Source: Chrysomallon squamiferum (Eukaryota; Mollusca; Gastropoda; Neomphalida; Peltospiridae). Taken from it: a DNA stretch of 64,000 nucleotides. Positions 29,319 through 41,000 of this stretch are shown here, in pieces (the stretch's first letter is position 1; each line of letters opens with the position of its first letter). Made by a program: the position numbers and the translations under genes. Location: assembly GCA_012295275.1 (NCBI GenBank), contig CM022669.1:7206989-7270988 (forward strand), read 5' to 3'. The notes beneath the pieces were generated by a model. That model saw only the letters and a program-made list of their open reading frames with translations. It did not search any database and was not told where the DNA came from.

Positions 29319-31886
29319 TGTCTTGTGTATATTTTGTTCCTTTACTGGAGTGATAAAAATTGTAATAATTCATTGTTAAAAAGTAAATTATTAGTTAATT
29401 TATCATTTAACTATTTTTCTTTCTTTTCTGTTGTGTGCTCAAGTTGCAAAGATTATGTACAAGACAAGTTGGATATATTTTAATAACAAATTTATAAAAC
29501 AATAAAGTAACAAGACAAACTGTTGCTTGACTATGAAAAATATGTATATTTGCAACTGATTCATATAAAATGAGAAACCAGAACATGGTTTTGTTTTGAT
29601 TGGAGAGTCAACTTAGGTGAAAATATACCATTTACAAAGTAACTCTTTACATTTACACACTGAACTTATATTAGTTTCAGATGCAAATATGTTAGTATAA
29701 AAATACTGCAAAATGAACACCTTCAATTATTAGAAAATATAAAAAATAAATAAAATACACCAAAGAAAAAGAAAAACAAAAAAATCTCATTTAGAAAGTA
29801 ATTCTCTGCATTTCACACATTCAGCTAATGTTAGTTTAAGATATAAATATGTTATTATAAAATACTGTAAGATGAACTCCTCTGATTACTAAAAAAACAA
29901 TAATCTTCATTCAACATATTTCTTGTTGATGTTGTCTCATTTTTATAAAGTACTGCTAATGTATATAGAAGTAATTTTTGATTGTGTGTGTGTGTCTCTC
30001 TCTCTCTGTCTATCTTTACATATATATATATATATATATATGGATGTTGTCTTGTGTATGTGTTCTTTCTTTACTTACTGTCTGTTCTTCTGCATCACTT
30101 GCAGAAGCTTCTTCAGTACTGTAAGCACACACAAAATAAAATATAATTATATGAATTTATGAAATGCTTCATATTAAACCTCACTCCTTTGTTCCTTTAC
30201 ATAGAACTGGAGATAAGAACAAGTTACCCTCCTTGATTCTTTATGTACAATGTGTGTGTATGTGTTTGAGTGTGTATGTGTGTGTGTGTGTTGTCTTTTG
30301 TATATTTTGTTCCTTTACTGGAGTGAAAAAATTTATAATAATTTACTGTTAAGAAGCAAATCATGATTTTAATTTATCTTTTCACTCTTGTTTTTTTCTT
30401 TCTTTTTTGTTGTGTGCTCGTCGCAAAGATAAGCTGGATATATTTTAATAACAAATTTATTAAAAAATAAATTAACAAGACAAACTGTTGCTTGATATGA
30501 ACAATATTTATATTAGCAACTGTTTCATATAAAATGAGAAACCAAAACATGGTTTTGTTTTAAATGGAGCGTTAAGACAGATGAAAACGAAGATGTTAAG
30601 CTATTAAAAAAATATAACATTTAGAAAGTAATTTCTTACATTTTACACGCTCAACTTGTGTTAGTTTCAGATGTAAATATGTGATTATATCAAAGCCCAA
30701 ACCTTCAGAAGTTGGAAAACAAATAAAAAAGCAAAAACAAACAAAAAAGGTACTTTGATACAGTTTTAGAACTACACACTTTATTAGAAATAATAAACCT
30801 CTGAAGTAAAAACAAAATAGACAAACCTTTGTTTTACATCTGGACTGCTGGAGACAGTTGGTGCTTCAGACTGTTTTAAGTCACTATCTCTGCACGAAGT
30901 CTGACCAAGAAATGATAATTACTCGGCAAGTGCTGTATAATTACTTCCAGTTATACAAAACATGCTTATGAATTTTGTTTACAATACTGTATTAATAGCT
31001 GTATTAATTTATGTGTAAAATACAACACTATAAATTTCAGAAATAAATAATTACCTTGGTGACTGTATCTGATTGTTCTTGACCCTGCTGTTTAATTATG
31101 TGTATTAGCTTCTTGTAAATGCGGTCATAAATAGAGCTGTATTGAGAACAAATATCTTTGGTTTTAGGAACTAGTTCAAGAGCTTGTTTGTAATAATCTT
31201 CTGCTTTTTTAAGCTGTAAGGTATGGCATGTAGTGAGACCTCTGCTTAGAGTATTCAATTAGTAAGAAAACTGGAAACTAGTACTGACTGATAATAAAGT
31301 AAATTACTCCAAAACCAAAATAGCTATCAATACTTTAGTCACCTTTGTTCAACTTCCTTGTATAAAATTATTACTATAAAACAGAAATCTATACATCACT
31401 GCATTCTAAAAACTTGTTATTACCATTAGAAAAGGTTGCAACTGCTGTATAATTACTTCCAATTATACAAAACATGCTTATGAATTTTGTTTACAATACT
31501 GTATTAATAGCTGTATTAATTTATGAGTAAAATACAAAAAATTTCAAAAATAAATAATAACCTTGGTGACCGTATCTGACTGTTTAATTACACGTCTTAA
31601 CTTCTGGTAAATATCTTTTTTTTGAGGAGCTAGGTTAAGAACTTGTTTGTAATAATCTTCTGCTTTTTTAAAATCCTTCTGCTTTTCTGCCACAGAGCCA
31701 AGATTTTCTAGAGCTTGAACCTGTGAGTTAAGATCACCTAAAATTTAAAGAGATTAAAAACAGTGAGAATTAATTTATTATTAAATAAAAATTAGATTTT
31801 AGTTTAAACAAAACTGAAAACAAGTGTTTTAAAAGTAACAGTTAAATATAAAATGGCAAAAACAGTCATTGTTGAAATGGGTTTTA

Positions 31887-31961
<75 letters not shown>

Positions 31962-33469
31962 TATTACAAAACAAATAATAAATAGACATCCATGGAAAAA
32001 GGTCATTAACTGTTATTCATCATTTTAGTAGTTTAGTTTGTAATTCTGTAGTATTCAAAGAGTTAGTATTATAAAACCAACACACACACACACACACAAA
32101 TGCACTATATTAAATGAACTTATACTTTAATTAAATGACATACGACTGTTCTCGGCTGCACAATGAGCACGTATAAAAGCTTCGTTTGCATTTTCCATCT
32201 GTCCCAGATGACTGTATGCATAGCCCATATTAAGAAAACAATGACCTCGAGTCTCCATATTTTTAAATTGTGCTAAAAATAAAATGATATACAACATTGA
32301 AATATAAATAAATAAATAGTGTGTAAAAAATGAAAAACATTCAGTAGTATAAAATTCATCACCTACCTACTGTAAATAAATAATACATATTCTGTGGTTT
32401 TCACATATATGTTACTCAGATTCAGTATTATTCACGTTTTCAGCTGCAGTTTTATTATACAGCAGACCTTCAATTAATGGACTAATAGTAGTGTTTGTTT
32501 TTTCTGAAGTTTGTTAAATCTCAAATGTTTTAAAATGATAAGACTGCAAAATTGTAACTCTATAATCAGTTAATTCTAACAATGTGAAAAAATGGTCAGG
32601 ATGAGCATGAGATGATATATGATAACATATTGAGAAATGCATGGGTGCATCACATCGGTTATTGATTGCACTGAGTCTACCAGGGGAATACAAGACTTTT
32701 TTTTGGAGGGTTTACATAAACTAAGTAATTTGCATTCAAAACTCCTTATAAAAATTATTCTTGATGTTTTGCATTTATCAAAATGTTTATCATCTGACAT
32801 GTGTTATGCAGTACATACCAAATATTTCAGCAGCAGATCTCTCATTTGTAATAGCTTCATCGTATTTTTTCTGGGAATATTTGGCAGCTCCTTTGTTTTG
32901 AAGAAGTGCTGCTGTAACCTGAATATCAGGTGGAGATGTGTCTTGGGCAATTTCTTGTAAACCTTGGGAAAAACACTTATCTGCTTTGTCCACATCCTTT
33001 CTTTGTAAATAAAACACACCCAGGTTGTTGTACATTTTAGCTGTTTGTTGTAAAAATAAATAAATAAATAAATAAAATAAGAAACAAATAATAATAACAA
33101 AACAGTAACTACAACAATAACAATAGTATAAAGTAATAAAAATAATAACAATATGAAAATACTATTATTATTAATAATTTTACACACACACACACATATA
33201 TATATTATAATTTTATTTATGTATTTTATTTTATTCTTTTAATAATTTCCGTCAGTTCATTATCATGTCTTAGGTGTACATATGCATTTGTATTCCTTCT
33301 GGAATTTTAATAGGCCTATATATCATATATAGATAATTATTAGTTGCTAAATTATTAAATATACCATACATATTTATCAAGATACAATATTATGAATATA
33401 GAAATTGTCTATTATGAACAACATTATTATGTGTATACATTATTATTGTTATTGTTATTGTTATTGTTA

Positions 33470-33526
<57 letters not shown>

Positions 33527-34182
33527 GAAAATATCATAATATGCGTTTTGCATCAATTGGATTCTTTTAACAACTTACCCAAACTTTCCGGTTTCGGAAT
33601 TTTACGTTTCTTAAGTTCATCATACCAGAAGTCTCCACACCTTTTATCTGCTTTATCACACTCTAAAGATTCTAACAAAGTAAAAATACATTTTTCATGA
33701 CATTCCAATTTCATTTGTTCGCAAGCAGACAAAAGTTCCTTTCGCCATTGTTCATTCGATTTGGAGTCGGTTATCGTCAGACAAAACAATCTGTTCAAAA
33801 CGTAGATTTCGCTTTCAGCTGCCGTTTTATCTTCGCTTTCAGCTGCCTTTTTATCTTCGCAGTATTTTCGGTAAGCTTGTTCGAAATATTTCAGCACCTG
33901 ATCGTCACAACCCTTCTTTTCGAAGGCAACAGCCAAATTAAAATACAAATCTCCTTTCGGAAAATAAATGTCTGAATCGTTAGACAGTAATTTTTCAAGT
34001 TTTTGAAGATGTTCGATGCCTTCGTCTACCTCACCGCTATCTATACACGCCGCACCCCGATTAAAAGCACGTTTTTGTTGTACTTTGTCCAACTGTCCTT
34101 TGTTCGTATGTTGTTGTGCAAGTGTAGAGTTACTAGAGTATATCTTGAAATCAGACAGAGTTTTCTGATTTTTGCTTGCCAT
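25358..34182 (-). CDS. TTC24-like tetratricopeptide repeat protein, copy D (full exon chain)
   Basis: This is the only copy with a start, all middle exons and a 3' end. Exons in transcript order are 33579-34182, 32819-33040, 32144-32272, 31562-31737, 31055-31213, 30827-30900, then a variable small exon, 27686-27762, 27230-27345, 26941-26999, 26465-26520, 25614-25698 and 25358-25463. With the small exon at 29092-29133 the sum is 1905 nt (634 residues), all in phase. The start is MASKNQKTLSDFK. TPR-like pairs appear in GDLYFNLAVAFEKKGCDDQV (exon 1), MYNNLGVFYLQRKDVDKADK (exon 2), CFLNMGYAYSQLG-like residues (exon 3) and EKQKDFKKAEDYYKQ (exon 4). Order and motifs resemble human TTC24 as I remember it, a poorly studied TPR protein. 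The last six exons encode a Ser/Glu/Gln/Lys-rich, probably disordered tail. The donor after 25614 (GTCTTA) is weak. Function is unknown. Confidence 0.75.
28340..28368 (-). CDS. TTC24-like copy D, small candidate exon 6c
   Basis: This 29-nt candidate encodes NQGDKKEQT and ends in ACAGA before GTAAGT, like the other small exons. It follows exon 6a in phase and leads into the exon at 27686-27762. Its acceptor (TTTAAAG) is weak and the exon is the least certain of the gene. Confidence 0.35.
29092..29133 (-). CDS. TTC24-like copy D, small alternative exon 6b
   Basis: This 42-nt candidate exon encodes STEEPSASGAEEQPE and is a paralogue of exon 6a, about 1 kb further along. It fits directly between exon 5 (30827-30900) and the exon at 27686-27762, in phase. 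Its repetition arises from the intron-scale tandem duplication in this part of the gene. Confidence 0.5.
30079..30118 (-). CDS. TTC24-like copy D, small alternative exon 6a
   Basis: This 40-nt candidate exon encodes STEEASASDAEEQT (first codon completed by the previous exon). It is flanked by a strong acceptor and GTAAGT. It is 2 nt shorter at the donor side than its counterparts in copies B and C, so it leaves in phase 0. It can then join the exon at 28340-28368, but not exon 6b, without a stop. Confidence 0.5.
31055..31737 (-). CDS. TTC24-like copy D, duplicated exon 4 pair
   Basis: Exon 4 (31562-31737) and a second copy of it (31055-31213) lie in tandem. Both end in SDTVTK before the donor, and both are compatible with phase-0 joining. 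The second copy begins LKKAEDYYKQALELVPKTKD and lacks the first part of the original exon. Its acceptor is supplied by intron-derived sequence (CTTACAG). The first copy lacks 11 codons present in copies A-C (after KDI), so the second may replace lost helix structure. The flanking intron is duplicated too (around 30933-31050 and 31443-31560). Confidence 0.7.
31888..31959. repeat. (AAT)n microsatellite in intron 3 of copy D
   Basis: About 24 units. The same site has about 11 units in A (1814-1848), 13 in B (9434-9470) and 15 in C (17004-17045). Confidence 0.9.
33440..33526. repeat. (TTATTG)n-(ATT)n microsatellite in intron 1 of copy D
   Basis: A compound repeat about 50 bp inside the exon 1 donor on the minus strand. 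Simpler (ATT)n runs occupy this site in the other copies. Confidence 0.9.
33579..34182 (-). CDS. TTC24-like copy D, exon 1
   Basis: The exon runs from ATG to the donor after GAA AGT TTG G (201 codons plus 1 nt). Compared with exon 1 of copy C it lacks 21 codons after GQLDK, which removes the second helix of the first TPR. It also has an extra in-frame repeat where EDKKAAESE is followed by DKTAAESE. The downstream TPR helix GDLYFNLAVAFEKKGCDDQ is almost identical in the copies that retain it. About 60 bp of the 5' flank is clearly shared with copy C, which supports the chosen start. Confidence 0.78.
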
Positions 34183-34769
34183 TACTATTCACTCGTTTTT
34201 TAATCCTTTTTATTTTTAAATTATTTGTCTCCCCTGAAATTCTGTAATTAAAAATAATAATTATAGCCTTCCATTGTTTAAAACAAAAATTAAAAATACT
34301 ATCCATATATGTAAATATTTTAATATTTTCATTTTTTAAATTACTCTTGGTCAATTAAATATAATATTATAAATCTAGCATATATAGCATATCACTGAAA
34401 GAATGAATTAATGTATGAATAAGAAATGAATGACAGAATATATAAATAAATGAACAAATGAATGACAAAATAAAAAGATTATCTCATTATGTCAAAGATA
34501 ATTTATTATTTGTGCTGATTTCCTTAACATTCAGTTATATTTTCATTCAGTATTTTCTTTGTGTGGGTGCGTGTTTGTGTTTACCGTTTTAGTTATGCAC
34601 TGTATATATATTTGCGTGTGCGTTTAACACAGGAACGTTAATTTTTATCATTACCATTACACGTACTAAATTATTTTATATAGGTAATGACAAACATAAA
34701 TTTATTAACAAAAAAATAGCAATTATATTTTAATATTCTCTAAAATCTACATTAAAATGAAAGATTGAC

Positions 34770-34770
<1 letters not shown>

Positions 34771-34854
<84 letters not shown>
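34771..34854. repeat. Perfect inverted (AAT)n-(ATT)n repeat
   Basis: About 14 AAT units turn directly into about 14 ATT units around 34816, giving an 84-bp near-perfect palindrome about 590 bp upstream of the copy D start. Confidence 0.9.
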
Positions 34855-34856
<2 letters not shown>

Positions 34857-34974
34857 AAAAAGAAAAAATGCATTGCTAGTAATTTTATTTACCACGGCCC
34901 GCAGGAAATAGCTTCTAGTTCTTTTGAGATGTTGGAAACATGTTTTACCGTTTCTAAATTATTAGTCAGTAAAT

Positions 34975-36325
34975 AAAACCCAGATTAAATGTTCTGCGAC
35001 GAAAATATGGCAAAATGCCAATAAATGATAATAATTATATAAGAAGATTTCTAAGCACTACATTAATCAAAGATATGTACAACTGAAAAAGTCAAATCAG
35101 TTTATTTACATAATCTCCATTGACAACCAGAAGAGTTAACTCCCTTCCAATAATTTGTAAATATTACGGAGATTCACGAAAATTGTCGTCTTACAGATGA
35201 TAAATAAATCAATAATTCGGTACATCTAAACAAACTTTATTATTATAATTATTTAATCATAAAATTATCTAAATGTAATATTATAAATCATTTAAAGTAA
35301 ACCAGCAGTTTGAATACAGATTTTGTCAGCACCAGATTTAGTGAATTTATTGCTACGATTTTATTTTGCTGTTAGTATTACAAAAGATTGAACGCTTTTC
35401 TTTTTTCACACCCCTTCTGAAACAACAACAACGACAACTTCATTATGGGAAGCAAGTCGCTGTTCTTCTTATGAATTTAAAAAAAAGAAGAAAAAAGGTC
35501 TGATCAAGGCAGACCATACAGGTCTTGAACTAGATTAGTCCAGCTTTGGATTCATAACAGTTTTCAAGCATTTAGTTTTTTAGCTCCAGTTTGGTTTATC
35601 AACATCAAATAAACTGACAGCTCCTTCGGTACTTATTTTTCTCAAATGAATGAAGCACATTTTGATATTCCTAGAAGTCAAAGTCATCCAAAGCCCATAC
35701 CAGGTCAATGAAAACACCATGAAAATAATAATGGTAGAAGTAGTAGTAATTCATTGTCATATATGTTGACAACAGCCATTTTAATTTTCAAATTAAATTC
35801 GTTTAACTAAAATGATTCATGTACAGCCACTACTCTCTTGAACAACAAGAACAAATGTTAATTTCTGAATAATAAATTTAATTTCTTCAATGTAAAATAT
35901 GTACAGATATCAGTTACACAAGAACAAAATATTACATGCATCAATGCAGACCTTTATTATCTTAAACTGTATCTGACATTCCCACCACAAATCTGAATTT
36001 TATACAATATGATTAAAAGACCAGCTTTATTTTAATAAAGAACATTCTATAAAGAGCTGAAATAAATCCACAAGAGCAACCATCCCTTAACCCTCCCAGG
36101 CAATGTCGTGCAGACTGCTGCAGGTTTTAATTCTCCTTGGCAATGTTTCTGTCACAGACCAGATTCAGTTTTTCAATCCAGAACTGGAAACATTCCAAAC
36201 CAGAACTGTCACTGAACATGGTATTGACATCATTTTTCTATTTTTTTAATTTTTTTTTATCCTCAGATATTGTAGTGATGATTTTGCAGACTATTTGGAT
36301 AATGTAATATAAATTAAATATTTAA
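34975..36325. repeat. Upstream block of copy D
   Basis: The most diverged of the four blocks. It still holds AGAGTTAACTCCCTT, ATTACGGAGATTCACG and the TCATCCAAAGCCC stretch. Similarity to the other units ends at about 36325, next to a run of C residues. Confidence 0.6.
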
Positions 36326-36528
36326 CAACCCCCCCCCCACAAAAAAACCCCCAAACAAATAACAACAAAATAAAAGGAGAAGAAATAAAAAAATTAATAC
36401 AAATTTAAACATTTAGAATTAAAAAAAAATAAATCAAAAATAAAATCTAATTTTAAACAAAAACCAAAGATACCAAGAAAACAAATTTTTCTTAATAAAA
36501 AATATACAAAAGTAAATATATTACTAGC

Positions 36529-36592
<64 letters not shown>
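36529..36592. repeat. (AAT)n microsatellite
   Basis: About 20 uninterrupted units in the intergenic region upstream of copy D. Confidence 0.95.
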
Positions 36593-37252
36593 CAATAATC
36601 CAAAAACTGAATGTTAGTTAATACACTTTTTCTTTTTTTTGTAATTTAACTTAAAGCACAGAGAAAAGAAAACAAAAACAAAATAAATGCAAGTATTTTG
36701 TACACTTTGAATGTTATTCTCTAAAACTTTATGATCAGAAATTAAATTCCACTCTTTGTATGTCACATTATCTTTGTCATGTTCCAATTGTATTCATTAT
36801 ACTGGTGATTTGTTTGTCATTTTGTTACAAATTAATTTTGGAACTGCAAGTCTGATATACAACCTGCAGTTCTACTGAACAATTACGTGTATATTTATTT
36901 TAATCTCCATTCTTCTTGAAGACACACTAAAAACACTGACTACTTTCAGAGGCAGAAAACATTTGGATTTTAATCTAGTATCTATCTTTTCTAACTGATC
37001 TAAAAAAAAATTATATCCATTTTCTGTCATGTCAGTACAAGTAAAAATTATAAATACAGCAAAGAATTGTTTGCTATAAATGTATTTACATAATAAATTT
37101 TTTTTCATTTGAATGTTCAGATGCAATGATCAACTAGAAATCTATTGTTCACACTTACACCTTAAATTAATGTCATTTAACACTTTAATTTAGATTAAAT
37201 TAATAACAAAAAAAAAATGATACTGAATTAAATTAAAATAACAATCAATTCA

Positions 37253-37258
37253 TTTATT
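37253..37258 (-). terminator. Candidate poly(A) signal for CEP120
   Basis: A minus-strand AATAAA lies about 276 nt after the CEP120 stop codon. Such hexamers are common by chance in this AT-rich DNA, so this is only the nearest plausible signal. Another lies further on, near 36900. Confidence 0.3.
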
Positions 37259-37316
37259 TGGTAATGTGAATTAACAATCATCAACTGAATTGCCTGAAAC
37301 ATTTTAGAACCTTTTT

Positions 37317-37422
37317 GATTATCAACTTACAGATGTTTATGTTGAGTAAATTCCGAGTGTAATGTGTTTGATTATCAACTTACAGATGTTTATGTTGAGT
37401 AAATTCTGAGTGTAACATGTCT
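37317..37422. repeat. 53-bp tandem duplication after CEP120
   Basis: Two adjacent copies each begin GATTATCAACTTACAGATG and differ at few positions. They lie in the probable 3' untranslated region or just beyond it. Confidence 0.8.
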
Positions 37423-37533
37423 AATTTGATTATCAACAACAGTCTTTTGTTTCTTAAATTACAATCCTGATCTCTTTCTGCTGTGTGACACAAACAACAA
37501 AACAGTGAAGAGAAGAACGTCTAGATAAATTTT

Positions 37534-38035
37534 TCAGCTGTTTTTCTGGCTGATTGTTTCTCTGATCTGTCTGTCGAGCTCGGCAATGATTTTGTCCTGC
37601 GTTGTGTACACACCTGTACGCAGCAGTGTGTCTCTCTCCTCTATCAGTCGAGTGATGTGATCATCCAAACTAGAGTTCATGTCACCTTTGCCATCAAGTA
37701 TTGTTCTTGGGCTGGTAATTAGAATATTCGAGTCCGATGACTGTTTTATTTTCTCCTCCTCCAGCTGTCGCAATCTGTAATTTATGATGGTAACAACATG
37801 TATCGGTCAACAGTTCATTATTACAAGTTCCAAATGTAATTTGTGTTTTACTTTTGTCTGTTTTTCTCTCTTGGATTTAAAAAAGAATTGTTTATAATTG
37901 TTTATTTGAAATCTATTTAATGAAAAAAACATTTCAAAAAACATTTAAACAATTTTTTTTTTTTTTTCACATTCTATTTCTTGATTTCCATTCCTTCTAA
38001 AAATATATGAAATGTGACCTTTTACTTATATGTAC

Positions 38036-38080
<45 letters not shown>

Positions 38081-41000
38081 ATAGTTTAGGATTTTGAATA
38101 TTCTCTGTCTTTTGTACGTCTGAACAGACTCTGCACATAGACTCTATATGGGAACGCACTGGTGTATGAATATATGTATGTACACATATACACACACACA
38201 CACACACTTATTAAATTCCAAATTATAACTGATACGATCATAGTAACAAACATACTTATTAAGTTCATTTTTGATTTCCTGGAGTTCTTTCTTCTCCGAG
38301 TTGACGACATCTTTCTCCTCAGCAGCAAGGTAGCGAAGTCTCATGTGCTCCAGTTCCTGCTGCTGTCGCTTGAGCTGAGCCTTTGCCATCTCCTGCTCCT
38401 TCTGTTTGAGCCGGGCTAGCTCCTTCAGAGCACGACCCCACTGTTGTTTGTAGTGGACTTTAGATTTGGACACTGCATCCAGTTTCCTCTCTAGTTCAAC
38501 CTGAAGAAAAGAAGAAGAAAACAAAAAAACAACAAAAAAATTAATTATATTCTGAACATATTATTATGAGAGGAGAAAGAAAGACTAGAAAGGGGGAAAA
38601 TAGATGGAAAAAAAAAAAAAAAGAGTGAGAAAATAAATGAATACTAACCAAGCAATATAAATAAGTGAAGCTCTGTATTAGAACACCAACCTCCCCAACA
38701 AAAAAACAGATCTCATCAAGGAGAATTAAAAATGTATTAAAAAGTAAATGCTACAGCTAAATCATTTTCAATAAAAATTGGCCTCGTAAAAATAATTTAA
38801 AAGCAGCTGCATACAGAATCTGAACATTTGAAAGAAGGAAATAAACTTTCAACATTTAGAAATGTTAACTACAACACGAAAATAATAATAATGCTAAAAA
38901 GAAAAATAAGCAGAGAAGCAGTAGTTTATTATCTGCATTATCATTGTAAATAAAGATGATTTACCTTTTCTAATGTAAGCAGGTTAATTTCAGACTGAAG
39001 TCGTACTTCAGGCTTGGTGTTCTGCTGTTCTCTGTATACAGCAAATTCTTTTTCAAGATTTTTATATTTTTTCTCTGCATCTTGCAGCTGTAAGAATAAT
39101 GATCAAAAATAATAATAATAATAATCAAAAATAATAATAATAATAATAATACACACACATATTTTTATAAACAACAACCAAAAAAAAGCGCACATTCATT
39201 TTAAATAATACACATTATGCTAAAATATTTTGTTATGAAAAAAAAAAAAAAAAAACTTGAAAAAATTAAATCACATGTTGTCGTTAATATTAACATTTTA
39301 ATTATTAAAATTTGATCAGTTATATAAATCTTTAATTTTTGTAGATAACAGATAACAAAAGTTTAAATTTCATGTCTTAATACTCCTCCAAGCCTTGTTT
39401 TAATTCAAAACTTTGCAGATAAAATAATATATCATACCTCTTGTTTATATCTAGCAATTATTTCTTCATACTCTTTTACTCTCATTCTGGAATTTATAAA
39501 AAAAGAAAAAAATATATGCTGGCTTGCAATGTCTAAAATGAACATCTGATCAATAAAAGAGAAACTGCATTAAGAAAAAATATATATTACAGAATAAAAT
39601 CCAAAATAAAACAAAAAGAAAAAAGAAACAGACCTGAACAAGGACACTGATTTTTACACTAGATATCTCGTATTCCTTTCCTGACCTCCCATTTCAGAAA
39701 TTAAAAAACATAGAAAAAAAGAAGTAATAAAAAGCACAAAAATAATAATTGTAATAAACCAAAATATATAAAGAATAAAAAAAAAAAGAAGAACATAATT
39801 AATAACAAAAAAAAAATGCCTACCGCCTTTTCCATATTTAATTTATCACTTATCTAAGTTCCAACTCTATTATATAAAAAAAAAATAACAAGACAAATTC
39901 AGAATATAGTTCACAGCAAAACCAAATCCCAATACAAACAGCCAACAACAACCTACCAAAAAATAACCAAGTGAAATGGATAGATAAACTGTTTATTATC
40001 AAGAGGGTATTGCCTTGAAATTCAATAATCTGAACTAAGGTGCAAGTACACTCTACCTAGATGTTTGGACCATACCACTGAAATTTTGAAAAAAATGATT
40101 CACCAGATAGTCATTTGTAACTCAATGTGACTACTGAATCAACTGCTGTAAATTCAAGTAAGTCAAAATTCTGACTACCATGGGGATAAAAGCGAAAGAA
40201 ATGTGTGATTACCTTTCTAGTTCTATCTGGTGGTCACAATCCAGTTTCATCCGATAGGAAGCTTCTTTCATTTCCTGTAACGTACGATCGTGTTCTCTTT
40301 GCAAATCTACTCTCAGTTGTGTCACCTAAATATACAATGTTTGACTGCAGACAATGTCATGTTAAATATATATTAAAAAGTTTACATAACTTTACAACAT
40401 TTTTTATATGGACGTAAGAGACATAAAAAGAGCATGTAATAAAGCAGAAGAACAATAGAAACAAAATAATGTATTTTTAAAATATTTTTAAATTCATAAT
40501 ATTTGTATCCAGCAAAAGCTATCAAGAAACACTTTGCAGTTATGAATTATTCTGATTTCTTTGATGTAATGGATTTGGTATCTAAATAAAGTTTTAACAT
40601 TAGATTGTTTTTGTGGTTTTTTTAATGTATTTTGAAACTGCCACTGTTATCTTTTAGGAATTTTATGAAAAGAAATAAGTATCTGCAATTATACATTTTG
40701 TTGATGCTAATTTCATTTTTGTTTTATCTTGCTCGAGATGAGCAAAGTTCAACAAAAATTGCTAGAGATTTTTTAATTATCAAGCAGGCAGACATGAAAA
40801 TCGGAAACAAACCCAAAACAAAAGGTTTTAATTTTTTAAAGTATGGAAATATTAGACAGTGATGATCAGTCCAAACAAACCTCTTGTTCCTTAGCAACCA
40901 GTTGTTTTTCCTTCTTTTCTGTTTCAGCTAGAGTTTTCTGAAGTTTTTCTTGTAGTCGAGCATATTCCGTTACCTAGTTCCCCAAAAAATAATTACATAT

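Larger units (their letters stand above)
28130..30350. repeat. Intron-scale tandem repeats around the small exons of copy D
   Basis: Three diverged repeats of roughly 0.9-1 kb contain shared landmarks: TTTTTATAAAGTA(C/A)(T/A)GCTAATGTAT, a TGTGTGTGTCT..TCTATCTTTACATATATA stretch, a small exon, and TTGATTCTTTATGTACAATGTG. One unit is centred on 30079, one on 29092, and a third partial unit on 28340. The repeats explain the multiplied small exons. Confidence 0.65.
36326..37533. other. Intergenic region between CEP120 and copy D
   Basis: This stretch holds a C-run (36329-36339), an (AAT)n run (36529-36592) and AT-rich sequence, and near the CEP120 end a 53-bp tandem duplication. It should include the CEP120 3' untranslated region. 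No other gene is visible. Confidence 0.7.

Noticed and set aside
36081-36300. Minus-strand similarity FNDSFALECFKFWIEKLNLV... in the upstream blocks as a transposase exon
   Set aside because: It is open for only about 35 codons, broken in each copy, has no flanking terminal repeats I could find and matches no transposase motif I can name.
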